Shown here piece after piece: positions 29,185-38,211 of a stretch of DNA of 64,000 nucleotides. This stretch comes from Rhodothermus sp. Its GTDB lineage: Bacteria; Bacteroidota; Rhodothermia; Rhodothermales; Rhodothermaceae. Position 1 is the first letter of the stretch. Each line of letters starts with the position of its first letter. Location: the NCBI GenBank assembly GCA_026989375.1, contig JALSJJ010000099.1, positions 1 to 64,000 of the forward strand, in the 5' to 3' direction. The notes under the pieces were generated by a model that ran no database searches, was not told the origin of the DNA, and was given only the letters and a program-made list of their open reading frames with translations. The position numbers were made by a program, and so were the translations under genes.

Positions 29185-31065
29185 ATGAGGCGCCTGTTGT
29201 TTCCATTCATCCTTGTGCTGCTGGGCCTGCTGATGGTTTTCAGTGGGTATCACTATCTCGTTCAGGCTGTCCGGCACCCTCCTTCGCAGCGCTCCATCGC
29301 CGGCCTCCAAGCCCCCGTTACGCTGCAGATCCTTCCCGGTCATCTGGTCAGCATCCGAGCGGCCCACCTGGATGATGCACTGACGGCCCTGGGCTATGCG
29401 CATGGGCTCTGGCACAGCTGGCCCCTGCTCCTCTGGCGTCAGGCAGCACTGGGCCGTCAGACCGAATGGTTTGGTCCTTCCACCGTACTTCTCGACAGCC
29501 TGGTGCATGCCCTGTTACTTCCTGAACAATCCCGAACTGCTTATGAACAGCTACCCTCACACGCTCGTCACCGCCTGCTTGCCTACACCCAGGGACTTCA
29601 GGCCGCCCTTCTGGAGCGACCGACAACCCTTCGGGATGAACAGGTTTTGCTCAACCTTCCCATTGATCCCTGGCAACCCTGGCACAGCCTCGCCATCGAG
29701 CGCTTGCTGGCCCTGCTGATGCTGCCGCATACCACAGATGAGGCCATCGCCGGCCTGTCAGCACTTCGCTCCTGGCTACACCTCTATGGCTTCCACCACA
29801 GCATGGCCTGGGTACGATCGACCACCGACGGAAGTCTGCAATGCTACATGCGTTACGTCTACGGCGATCTGGCCCTCCCCTTCTTCCAGGAAGTGCTGAT
29901 CCTACTGCCAGACGACACGCTTCGCCTTGTAACTATTCCAGGCACCCTGCTCTTTCTGGCCGGCCAGACCGGTCAACATACCTGGTATCTGTTACCAACT
30001 ACCCAGCCAGCTACCCTGGAAAGGCGCCCCCGGACCGCCCTTTCATTACAGCCCGTTTATACGCGTTTTCGCCTACCCGACGGCAGCGAGCGCCTGCTGC
30101 AACGTGCGCAGGCTGGTGATGCCCTGGTTCTTGCAGAACCTGCTCCAGACACCGTATTGCTGCTTCGATGGGCCGGTTTGACTCCAGTCAGCGACCTGCC
30201 GGCCTGGCTCGCCCTGCTATCGAACCACGTTCCTACATTTCGGCTGTTCGAAGGCGCAGGGATCCGGCTTACGGCCGATGGTCGCTGGCACCTCCTCGGA
30301 CATCCCCGGATTGTTGGATCCTTGAACGATGGTGTCCTGATTGGCCAGACCCCCTGGCATCAATGGATCGCCCACCGCCTCCGAGATCTACCCCCGACCC
30401 CTGCCTTTCCGGACGATGCGCACAGCCGCTGGGCTCATCAGCAGCTGGCAACGTTACTTCCTGTGTTGGATCCCCTGCGTTTTACGGATACGCTGTCTCA
30501 CGAAGCCTATACGCTGCTCCGTAACTGGGATGCTACCTACAATGCTGCCAGCCTGGGTGCTACCATCTTTGATTACTGGATCAGCCGCTATCTGGAATCC
30601 GGTGGCACATTGCCCTTACCCACCTCACCCGATCCGCTACGGTCCCACTATGTCCAGGTCTTGCAAGCTGCCTTCGACGCCGTCGTCGATACGCTGGCGC
30701 ATCGTCTGGGCCCCGATCTCAACCTGTGGCGCTGGGAGCGGGCCCACACTCGGCGACTGGCTTTTCCGGTGTGGTCACACCTGGCTCATCTTCCTGCCGC
30801 TGCTCGTTATGCGCCCCTGTTGTTGCCCGGCACCGGCCATCCATCTACCCTTTCATGGGGAGGATCCCCGTTGCTCCGCGAACGACCGGCACCGGCGTTC
30901 TGGGAGGGGTGGACGACACTTTCCGATACAACCGTTTTCTCTGTGCGGCGCTTATGGCTTGAGATTGATCGGTTTATGGCACGTTATCGCCTCCCTACTC
31001 GGCCTTCAGCGTGGCCCTTGCACCCTACCTCGCCCCTCCACACTATACGCCTGATGCCGCGTTGA
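29185..31065 (+). CDS. divergent penicillin acylase family (Ntn-hydrolase) protein
   Basis: 'HLDDALTALGYAHGLWHSWPLLLWRQAALGRQTEWFG' and 'FHHSMAWVRST...VTIPGTLLFLAGQTGQHTWYLLPT' align with penicillin acylase landmarks; N-terminal TM. Confidence 0.65.
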   Translation: MRRLLFPFILVLLGLLMVFSGYHYLVQAVRHPPSQRSIAGLQAPVTLQILPGHLVSIRAAHLDDALTALGYAHGLWHSWPLLLWRQAALGRQTEWFGPSTVLLDSLVHALLLPEQSRTAYEQLPSHARHRLLAYTQGLQAALLERPTTLRDEQVLLNLPIDPWQPWHSLAIERLLALLMLPHTTDEAIAGLSALRSWLHLYGFHHSMAWVRSTTDGSLQCYMRYVYGDLALPFFQEVLILLPDDTLRLVTIPGTLLFLAGQTGQHTWYLLPTTQPATLERRPRTALSLQPVYTRFRLPDGSERLLQRAQAGDALVLAEPAPDTVLLLRWAGLTPVSDLPAWLALLSNHVPTFRLFEGAGIRLTADGRWHLLGHPRIVGSLNDGVLIGQTPWHQWIAHRLRDLPPTPAFPDDAHSRWAHQQLATLLPVLDPLRFTDTLSHEAYTLLRNWDATYNAASLGATIFDYWISRYLESGGTLPLPTSPDPLRSHYVQVLQAAFDAVVDTLAHRLGPDLNLWRWERAHTRRLAFPVWSHLAHLPAAARYAPLLLPGTGHPSTLSWGGSPLLRERPAPAFWEGWTTLSDTTVFSVRRLWLEIDRFMARYRLPTRPSAWPLHPTSPLHTIRLMPR

Positions 31066-31071
31066 GCATGC

Positions 31072-32139
31072 TCAAACGCCGATTGCTTCCAGCGCCAGCC
31101 CGATCGTCTGCAACTGCAACCGCATAGCGACCGGCAGTGGCAACGCCCGAAGTCCAAACAGACGGCGTGCCTCGTCCAGCGATTGCCCTTTTTCCACACG
31201 CAGGCGAAGCTCTGGCAGCTGTTCCCGTAATTCGAGATAGGCCACAGGCACACCCGGCGGTGAGGGCCGATGCCGAACCACGAACAACGGTAACTCGGTC
31301 ACCAGACAAAGTGGATCGCCCCCCAGACGCCGCACAAATTCCATTGAACTCATCCGAAAGTGCGAAGCCGTCTGCGCGTCGCCCTGTGCCAGAAAGAACG
31401 TGCGCATGGCTTCACCTTCAGGAGTGGTCATAAAGCCGGGCCCCAGATAGAAAAATCCTTTTTCGCCTTTGCGGTTATGATCATGCAGTTCGAGCCCGGC
31501 TACACGGACCGCTTCTATAAAGGCCCGTTGCAGCGCTTCCGTACGAAATGACCAGTGGCGCTCGATAAGCAGCAGCGCTCCTTCCGCAAAGCCCATACTG
31601 TGCAGGTTGATGTACAACGCGAAAGGTGCGTATGCCTGCAAAAAGCGGGCAATAGCACGGTTTTCGACACGAAGATCCGGGTAGCCAAACTCCAGGTCAC
31701 GTCCCGGAAGCTCCCGCACAATGCCGGTCAGGTAAGCCTCCAGCGAGGGCCAGCGTTCGGTCCAGCTTCGGTTGCGGAGCTCGCCATCCGGGTTGATGTG
31801 AGGCAGTATGACAAACCGCACGCGCTCCAGCAATGGCTGTAAAAGATCGGGCCGTCGCATGCCTTCCGTGATCAACCAGCGCAACGTTTCGGGACCCACC
31901 GGCTCGTCGGCATGGGCTCCGGCCAACAACAGGACGGATCGCTGGCCTCGTCCCATCACTACGGCATCCAGCGGTCGTCCTTCTTCACTCTGGCCAATCT
32001 GGTGGAAGGTTGCCAGCCCGTCACTGGACCGGCAGGCCTGCTCAATTGCCGCGCGCACCATCTCCTGTGTCCGAAATACGGGCGCTGCTTCTTCTGGAAG
32101 CAGCGCAGCCAGCCGATCTGCCCACCGCATGGTATTCAT
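31072..32139 (-). CDS. M14 family zinc carboxypeptidase-like protein
   Basis: 'SVLLLAGAHADEPVGPETL' (HxxE), 'PHINPDGELRNRSW', 'INLHSMGFAEGALLLIE'. Confidence 0.8.
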   Translation of the reverse strand: MNTMRWADRLAALLPEEAAPVFRTQEMVRAAIEQACRSSDGLATFHQIGQSEEGRPLDAVVMGRGQRSVLLLAGAHADEPVGPETLRWLITEGMRRPDLLQPLLERVRFVILPHINPDGELRNRSWTERWPSLEAYLTGIVRELPGRDLEFGYPDLRVENRAIARFLQAYAPFALYINLHSMGFAEGALLLIERHWSFRTEALQRAFIEAVRVAGLELHDHNRKGEKGFFYLGPGFMTTPEGEAMRTFFLAQGDAQTASHFRMSSMEFVRRLGGDPLCLVTELPLFVVRHRPSPPGVPVAYLELREQLPELRLRVEKGQSLDEARRLFGLRALPLPVAMRLQLQTIGLALEAIGV

Positions 32140-32142
32140 CGA

Positions 32143-32688
32143 CTATTGTGTTTTGTCCAGCTTGTCATCCAACCCGGAGAAACGTTCCACCAGCTTGCGT
32201 GCTTCAGGTGCTCGGGCTACTACAAAATCCCAGGTAGCCGGCACCACGGCGGCTACCGGCTCGTACAGCGGCGAAGCGCGTCGGGCAGCCGGTCCAGGCA
32301 GATCGAACACGCGCAGCACCAGAAACAGCAAGCTCAGGAGCAGTACCGCCTTGAACCCACCTACCAGCGCCCCCAGCAATCGATTGAGCAGCGATAACTT
32401 GATAGCTCCCAGCAAGGCCTCAGTAGCTCGAATGGCCAGCCAGACGCCTACCTGCACGGCCAGAAACACCAGCATGAACCCAATGAGCGGCCCCACCCGG
32501 GGCGACAGGCTCAAGCTGGTGACCACCAGCTTTCCTACCGGCTCCATGGCCGAAATGCCTACCACAATGGCCAACACAAACCCTACGATACTGGCCACCT
32601 GGCGCACGCCGCCGGTTGCAAACCCGCGCACCATACCCAGCCCAATCAACACCAGCATGAACCAGTCGAGTGGCGTTAGTGCCGTCAT
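32143..32688 (-). CDS. CvpA family protein
   Basis: 'LDWFMLVLIGLGMVRGFATGGVRQVASIVGFVLAIVVG' four-TM CvpA pattern. Confidence 0.85.
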   Translation of the reverse strand: MTALTPLDWFMLVLIGLGMVRGFATGGVRQVASIVGFVLAIVVGISAMEPVGKLVVTSLSLSPRVGPLIGFMLVFLAVQVGVWLAIRATEALLGAIKLSLLNRLLGALVGGFKAVLLLSLLFLVLRVFDLPGPAARRASPLYEPVAAVVPATWDFVVARAPEARKLVERFSGLDDKLDKTQ

Positions 32689-33158
32689 GAAGCTGATTCG
32701 CGCTGAGTTAGCAGCTCTCGGGCCAGCTCACTGACGCGGCGTCCGTCGGCTTGCCCACGCATACGTGCCATCGCCTCTTTCATCACACGCCCCATGTCGC
32801 GGACCGAACGAGCCCCCACCGATTCGATAATCTCTTCCAGAACGTCGCGGATCTCTTCGTCACTGAGCTGACGTGGCAGGTATGCTTCAATGATTTTTAA
32901 CTCTTCTGTTTCCTTCTGCACCAGATCGTCCCGTCCCGCTGCACGGAACTGTTCGATAGCCTCACGACGGCGTTTGGCCTCTTTTTGCAATACTTCCAAC
33001 TCCTGTTCAGGGGTCAGCGTGGCCTTTCCTCCTTTGCGTTCGGCGATCTCTCGTTCCGTCAGAGCGGCCTGCAGCGCTCGAATCGTGCGCAACCGCGCCG
33101 TATCGCGTGCCCGCATGGCCGCCTTCAGATCCTCGGTCAAGCGTTCCTTCAATGACAT
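32685..33158 (-). CDS. GatB/YqeY domain-containing protein
   Basis: 'MSLKERLTEDLKAAMRARDTARLRTIRALQAAL', 'YLPRQLSDEEIRDVLEEII', 'DMGRVMKEAMARMRGQADGRRVSELARELL'. Confidence 0.93.
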   Translation of the reverse strand: MSLKERLTEDLKAAMRARDTARLRTIRALQAALTEREIAERKGGKATLTPEQELEVLQKEAKRRREAIEQFRAAGRDDLVQKETEELKIIEAYLPRQLSDEEIRDVLEEIIESVGARSVRDMGRVMKEAMARMRGQADGRRVSELARELLTQRESAS

Positions 33159-33226
33159 GGCCCGTTTCTGTGCTGGCGAAAAGGTTTGCTAAAAAATACA
33201 CATTCTTTCTGTCTTCGACAGCCCGG

Positions 33227-33991
33227 CTACCGAAAGATCAACCGAAAGGCCGCCACCCCTAATCCCAACTGCGCAATGCCCAGCGCAATGCCAGCCCGAA
33301 GATCAAGTGCCCGGATACGCGGGCGCAACGTCGGATCTCCGGTTTCTTCATAACGTGCATAAAGCCGGTCCGCCTGAAATTTGTAGTGAACAGATACGGC
33401 CGTCGCAGCCACGGCCACGCCAAGTGCAGCATATGTAATCCAGCGCCGACGGCGTACGGTGGGTCCTCCGGGCTGCACCTCAGGAACGGACGTTTCCAAC
33501 GGTTGCAGATAGACCCGATGGCGATTCCATACCTGCTGTCCGGGCCACAGGGCAACCGGAGCGTAGCCAGGCCGGACGAGATAAAGTGTATCCTGAAGCG
33601 GCGCTTCGAAGGCGTCCCAGAAAGGGGTTTCGCCCAGGAATCGCTGGCGTTCGGATTGCCTCACAAAAATACGGGCCCCAGAAGGCACTGACTCGATACG
33701 GTAGTGGTATCGGAAAGTCACCGTGATTTGAAGTGTATCAGCCGTGGTGTCTGGCAACATGACTGTACGGGCTGGAATGGCCCAGGTATCACCTTCGGGG
33801 GGCACCACGCGCAACATGCGTTTGCCAGCAGGTAATCGGAAGATGTGATAGCGCGCAGGTCCCAGCAACACTGAATCGGCATAGACCAGCGCTTCCGGCC
33901 AGTTTGTGCTGAGCACGATGACCGGCTGCGTCTGGCCTGGAATTGCCAGCCAGCACGTAAAGCTCAGGCTAAGGATGTGTGGCCACTTCAT
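33227..33991 (-). CDS. PEGA domain-containing membrane-anchored protein
   Basis: Signal peptide; 'RYHYRIESVPSGARIFVRQSERQRFLGETPF' PEGA-like; C-terminal hydrophobic helices; overlaps upstream gene by 23 bp. Confidence 0.75.
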   Translation of the reverse strand: MKWPHILSLSFTCWLAIPGQTQPVIVLSTNWPEALVYADSVLLGPARYHIFRLPAGKRMLRVVPPEGDTWAIPARTVMLPDTTADTLQITVTFRYHYRIESVPSGARIFVRQSERQRFLGETPFWDAFEAPLQDTLYLVRPGYAPVALWPGQQVWNRHRVYLQPLETSVPEVQPGGPTVRRRRWITYAALGVAVAATAVSVHYKFQADRLYARYEETGDPTLRPRIRALDLRAGIALGIAQLGLGVAAFRLIFR

Positions 33992-35105
33992 GAGTGGTTT
34001 GCAGCAGATAAACCTGCCGGGGACGCGTCAAAACGACCAATCCGAAAGCAGATCTCTCCAGATCAAGCACTCCCCCTTTCAGCCTAGTTTCCCAGCGCAG
34101 AACGCCGGTTGCCAGCTCCAGCGCCACCAAGCGGCCGTGCAGGTCTCCTACGTAGAGCACGCCAGCCGTGGTATCGGCTACGGGTGCCGCCACCATGGCA
34201 GTCCCGCCCGTCCACGACCAGCGCAACGTGCCAGTGGCGCGTGTCAGCGCTCGGACGACGCCGTCACTTCCGGCCACATACACGGTCTGTTCGACGACCA
34301 CGGGCGTTGTGAGCTGGATGGAGGTATCGGGCAGTGCCAAGGTCCAGGCCACTGTGCCGGAGGCGGCCTGCAGCGCTACCAGTCGGCCCCGTGTGGTGGG
34401 CAAAAGTACCCGATCATCGACTGGAAGAGGATCGACATACACAGGCCAGCATTGCTGCTGCCAGCGCAACCGGCCTGTTTCGGTCTCCAAGGCCACTACC
34501 CGTCCCCGTTTGTCGGCTACCACCAGCAGATCCCCTACTCGAATCGGCCGTGCGCGCACGCCTTCCAGACCGGTCACCTCGGGCTCCTGCACCCAGCGTG
34601 CTTGTCCGTCTCGCACATCCAATGCATACACCCGTCCCCACCGCTCGGCCACATACACGACGTTGCCTTCCAGCGTCAGACTGGCCTCCACGCCATTACC
34701 TACGTGACGCCAGACGATCCGGCGGCGATACAGGTCGTAGGCCACTACTGAAGCTCCACCAAGGGCTACCGGTACTACGAGTACAGTCCCGTGCAGCACC
34801 GGCGCTCCCAGCAGGTCCCGCCCTGCATCAAGCACCCCACGTCGGCGGCCTTTGGGCAGTTCAAACGCATGCACGTCGCCCTTTCGATTGGTGACCAGCA
34901 GGAGGCGGCCAGCCACAAATGCCCGGGCCGGTGCGGCCTCAACGCCACGCTGCCAGCGTACCCCCAGCGGAGGCGCCACCGTCCATCGTGCTGTTACCGG
35001 GGACACCAGCATCCTCTCGGGCACCTGCAACGAGCGACAGCCGCCTTCTGTAAGCAACATGGCCAGTCCGATCGACCCCCACACCCAGTGCTTCAAAAAT
35101 CCCAT
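33969..35105 (-). CDS. PQQ-like beta-propeller lipoprotein (BamB-like)
   Basis: Lipobox 'LLTEGGC'; repeated 'GRVVALETETGRLRWQ', 'GRLVALQAASGTVAWTL', 'GVVRALTRATGTLRWSW', 'GRLVALELATGVLRWE'; overlaps upstream gene by 13 bp. Confidence 0.88.
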   Translation of the reverse strand: MGFLKHWVWGSIGLAMLLTEGGCRSLQVPERMLVSPVTARWTVAPPLGVRWQRGVEAAPARAFVAGRLLLVTNRKGDVHAFELPKGRRRGVLDAGRDLLGAPVLHGTVLVVPVALGGASVVAYDLYRRRIVWRHVGNGVEASLTLEGNVVYVAERWGRVYALDVRDGQARWVQEPEVTGLEGVRARPIRVGDLLVVADKRGRVVALETETGRLRWQQQCWPVYVDPLPVDDRVLLPTTRGRLVALQAASGTVAWTLALPDTSIQLTTPVVVEQTVYVAGSDGVVRALTRATGTLRWSWTGGTAMVAAPVADTTAGVLYVGDLHGRLVALELATGVLRWETRLKGGVLDLERSAFGLVVLTRPRQVYLLQTTHEVATHP

Positions 35106-38041
35106 CCAAAGAAAAACTGACGGAAAAACCGTTCGCGATATCGAAAGCCATCACGGTAACGATAGCCCATATCGTAGCGCAACACTAACCCACCCAGCAG
35201 ATTCAGCCGGAAGCCCAGACCAACGGCACCGATTGTTTCCCCTGTGTAAAGTTGCGGCTCCCGACGATCGTAGCGATCGTTCCACGCATGGGCCGCATCG
35301 AAGAACAACGCCCCCCGCAGGTTAGCAATACCAAACGGTGCCAGCAGTGGCATGTAAAGCGAAGGGGCTTCAAGGATCGGGAAACGCAGCTCATGGGAGG
35401 TAAACCAGAGCTTGCGCCCTCGTACGTTAAACAGTGGAAAACCACGCAGATCCCAGCTTCCTCCCAGAAACCACAGCCGTGCTTCACGACCTTCGTTGAT
35501 GCGGAGCAGTCCCCAGGAAGCCAGCGTGACGTTGCGCGTCAGGCGCAGATAGTGGCGTACATCCAGGCTCAGTGTATAGTAGCTGACGTTGGCGTAGCGC
35601 AGATCGGTGGTATATCCCAACGTCAGATTGGCCCGCCCCCCCTCAACCGGTCCGTTGGCCCCATAGAGCGCATGGTCATGCACCAGGGCCAGCGCATTCG
35701 ACAGAAGCAGGGCCCGACGTCGGACACCTCGGATGGCTACGCGTTTGTCGCTCCAGGCCAGCGCCGTGTGCAGCTCAAGACGACGGAAGGTAGAAAGTGG
35801 ATAGCTCAGCGCCCCGTAGGTGCCCACCAGTTCTTCCCAGAGCAGCGGATATTCGGCGGCAGCATCTGGGTCGGTCAGGTCGAAACGCAGGCCGGCAAAC
35901 CGATAGATTCCGTAGCCAACATTTGTGCGACGGTGGAGCTGCACGCGGGAGACGGCCACGTTCAACCCTTTGAGCAGCTCGCCACTTCCCCGCCCCGTGT
36001 GAAAAACCGTCACGTACCACCGGTCATCGCCCAGTAGATCTGAAAAAGCCAGCGCGGCACCGCCCGTTGTACCCCAGAGTGCGCTCTGGCTGATGCTGAT
36101 GCCGCCATAGGCTATATCCAGACTGTAACGTCGATGGTAGGGTCGGCGTCGGACGCCGCTCTCGGTCGAAAGACGTCCGGGCTGCCACGGGGGAGGGCTG
36201 CCCAGCAATGCCACCGTCGCCTGCTGATACGGACGGGCCAGTCGCTCGGCCACATTCGGGATATAGCGAATGGTGAACCGATAGTGCTCAAACGCGCTGA
36301 AGAGCAGGTGTCCGTCGGACGTCCATATGGGATCAAAGGCAGCGGTGGCCAGATTGGTCAATCGGTAAAGTCGCCGCACCGGCGGCCCGACAGCCTGTGC
36401 CCCTGTCTCAGGATAGGCAGTCGCTACCGGACGGACAGACAGCCGGGGCATCACTTCGACCGCCCAGATGTTCTGTGGGCTAAAACGACCCTCGTCCCCC
36501 ATCACCGCACTGGCAAACACGACGTAGCGGCCATCCGGGCTCCACCGGGGCTCCCGATCACGCCGCCATCCATCGGTGAGCTGGCGAATCTGCCCGGTAG
36601 CAAAGTCGTAGAGAAACAGATTCATCCCGTACCGTTCGCCCCAGGCCGTGCGGTCTGAGGCAAAGGCCAAATAGCGGCCGTCTGGACTCCAGGACGGATC
36701 GCGATCGTCATAAAGGTCACGTGTGAGCCGCTCAAGCTGGCCGCTCGCGGTATCCAGCACATAAAGATCGATCCATCCCCCGTCGTCGATCGCACTGAAG
36801 GCCAACCGCTTGCCGTCCGGGCTCCAGGTCGGGCTATAGAGCGCCACCAGATGGGGGAATCGGTACGTGCTAAGCAGTGCTTCCCGTTCCAGATCGTACA
36901 GATGCAATACATCTCCTGCACCACTCCGGGTCGTGAAGGCCAGAACGCCGGCGAACGATACATCCATGCGGTCTTCCAGCAAGCTCACCGACTCAAAGCG
37001 TTCGCTCCGGCCGGTACGAATCAGCACCCGTGGCGTACCTGTTGGCCGATAGGTCGCATCAACCGGAATCGCATACAGGCTGGTGGAGGTGCCCTCGTTG
37101 CCCAGATAGTACACAAATCGCTGGCCATCACGCCGTCGATACACCACCGGTTTTGTGCTGATCCCCCGCGCCACGATTGCCCGGGAAGCCAGTGAGGGCA
37201 GCGTGCGATGCGGCAGCATCGGTAGATAGCGCAGCTTCAACCAGCGCTCCCACCGATCTGATATCCGGTAGAAATCTTCGCCCAGTACGTGCTCCATCAC
37301 ACGCCGAAAGTCACGATCCATCCAGAACTGCTCGATCAGCTCCAGCAGTTTTTCCTCGCCGTAGGTCTCGGCAATGAAGTGGCAAAGCGCCTCCCCTTCT
37401 TTGTACATGAGAAAGGTGCCATACGTGCGATCCATGTTTTCCAAGGGGGCCAAGTAGTTCGCATAGAGCGCATCTCGAAGGATCATCTCATGCTGGTCGT
37501 CTGGCGGCCCCGACCAGTACTCAGCCAGTCCTTCGGTAAACCACAAGGGCAGATAACGATCGGGAGGCATCCGATGATCACGCAATACCTGAAGCGCCCG
37601 ATGGAACGTAAACACGTGGACGAGTTCGTGCCAGATCACTCGCCGAAAACGATAGAGATTGCCGCTGGCCGGAATCACAACCCGCCCTTTGATCAGCTCG
37701 AAAAAGCCAGCCACGCCTTCCGGGACAAAGCCCGGTATTGTGTTTGTCTGCTGGAAATGATAAGGCGCCGCATAAAAAATAATCGGTGTACGCTGCGGCA
37801 GGGCATAGTTAAAGCGCTGCTGGAGTGTGCGATAGGCCTCCTCGGCAAAGTAGGCGCCATGCTCGGCCAGCACCTGCATTTCGGGATAGTAATAAATGTC
37901 AAAGTGCTCTGTCTGCAACACATGCCAGTCGAAGCGCTCGTACTGGATTTTGTTTTTCCCGAAGTGTGCCTCGTAGAACTGAGCTGACGCAGCCGATACT
38001 GTCAGCACATACAATCCCAGCCCCGGCAGCAAAGCACGCAT
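35093..38041 (-). CDS. peptidase MA-like (HEXXH) + TolB-type propeller + Omp85/BamA-like outer membrane barrel fusion
   Basis: HELVH at residues 138-142 with 'WFTEGLAEY'; 'SPTWSPDGKRLAFSA', 'DPSWSPDGRYLAFAS', 'EPRWSPDGRYVVFAS'; C-terminal 'GGSWDLRGFPLFNVRG' and final aromatic-rich strand ending FGWDF. Confidence 0.88.
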   Translation of the reverse strand: MRALLPGLGLYVLTVSAASAQFYEAHFGKNKIQYERFDWHVLQTEHFDIYYYPEMQVLAEHGAYFAEEAYRTLQQRFNYALPQRTPIIFYAAPYHFQQTNTIPGFVPEGVAGFFELIKGRVVIPASGNLYRFRRVIWHELVHVFTFHRALQVLRDHRMPPDRYLPLWFTEGLAEYWSGPPDDQHEMILRDALYANYLAPLENMDRTYGTFLMYKEGEALCHFIAETYGEEKLLELIEQFWMDRDFRRVMEHVLGEDFYRISDRWERWLKLRYLPMLPHRTLPSLASRAIVARGISTKPVVYRRRDGQRFVYYLGNEGTSTSLYAIPVDATYRPTGTPRVLIRTGRSERFESVSLLEDRMDVSFAGVLAFTTRSGAGDVLHLYDLEREALLSTYRFPHLVALYSPTWSPDGKRLAFSAIDDGGWIDLYVLDTASGQLERLTRDLYDDRDPSWSPDGRYLAFASDRTAWGERYGMNLFLYDFATGQIRQLTDGWRRDREPRWSPDGRYVVFASAVMGDEGRFSPQNIWAVEVMPRLSVRPVATAYPETGAQAVGPPVRRLYRLTNLATAAFDPIWTSDGHLLFSAFEHYRFTIRYIPNVAERLARPYQQATVALLGSPPPWQPGRLSTESGVRRRPYHRRYSLDIAYGGISISQSALWGTTGGAALAFSDLLGDDRWYVTVFHTGRGSGELLKGLNVAVSRVQLHRRTNVGYGIYRFAGLRFDLTDPDAAAEYPLLWEELVGTYGALSYPLSTFRRLELHTALAWSDKRVAIRGVRRRALLLSNALALVHDHALYGANGPVEGGRANLTLGYTTDLRYANVSYYTLSLDVRHYLRLTRNVTLASWGLLRINEGREARLWFLGGSWDLRGFPLFNVRGRKLWFTSHELRFPILEAPSLYMPLLAPFGIANLRGALFFDAAHAWNDRYDRREPQLYTGETIGAVGLGFRLNLLGGLVLRYDMGYRYRDGFRYRERFFRQFFFGWDF

Positions 38042-38211
38042 GGCGCCCGATGGCCGCAGATGACCCTGGCTGTTGCGTTCACCATCTGTTCACAGGCTAC
38101 GCCAACCGACAGCGACCGTTCCGGCCAGCTTCATGTAAGCCCGTGAGGCACCAGCGCACAAGGCCCTGCCCCAATCCGCTCCGCTGCTCATGCGCCGCCA
38201 TCTGCAGGCGC

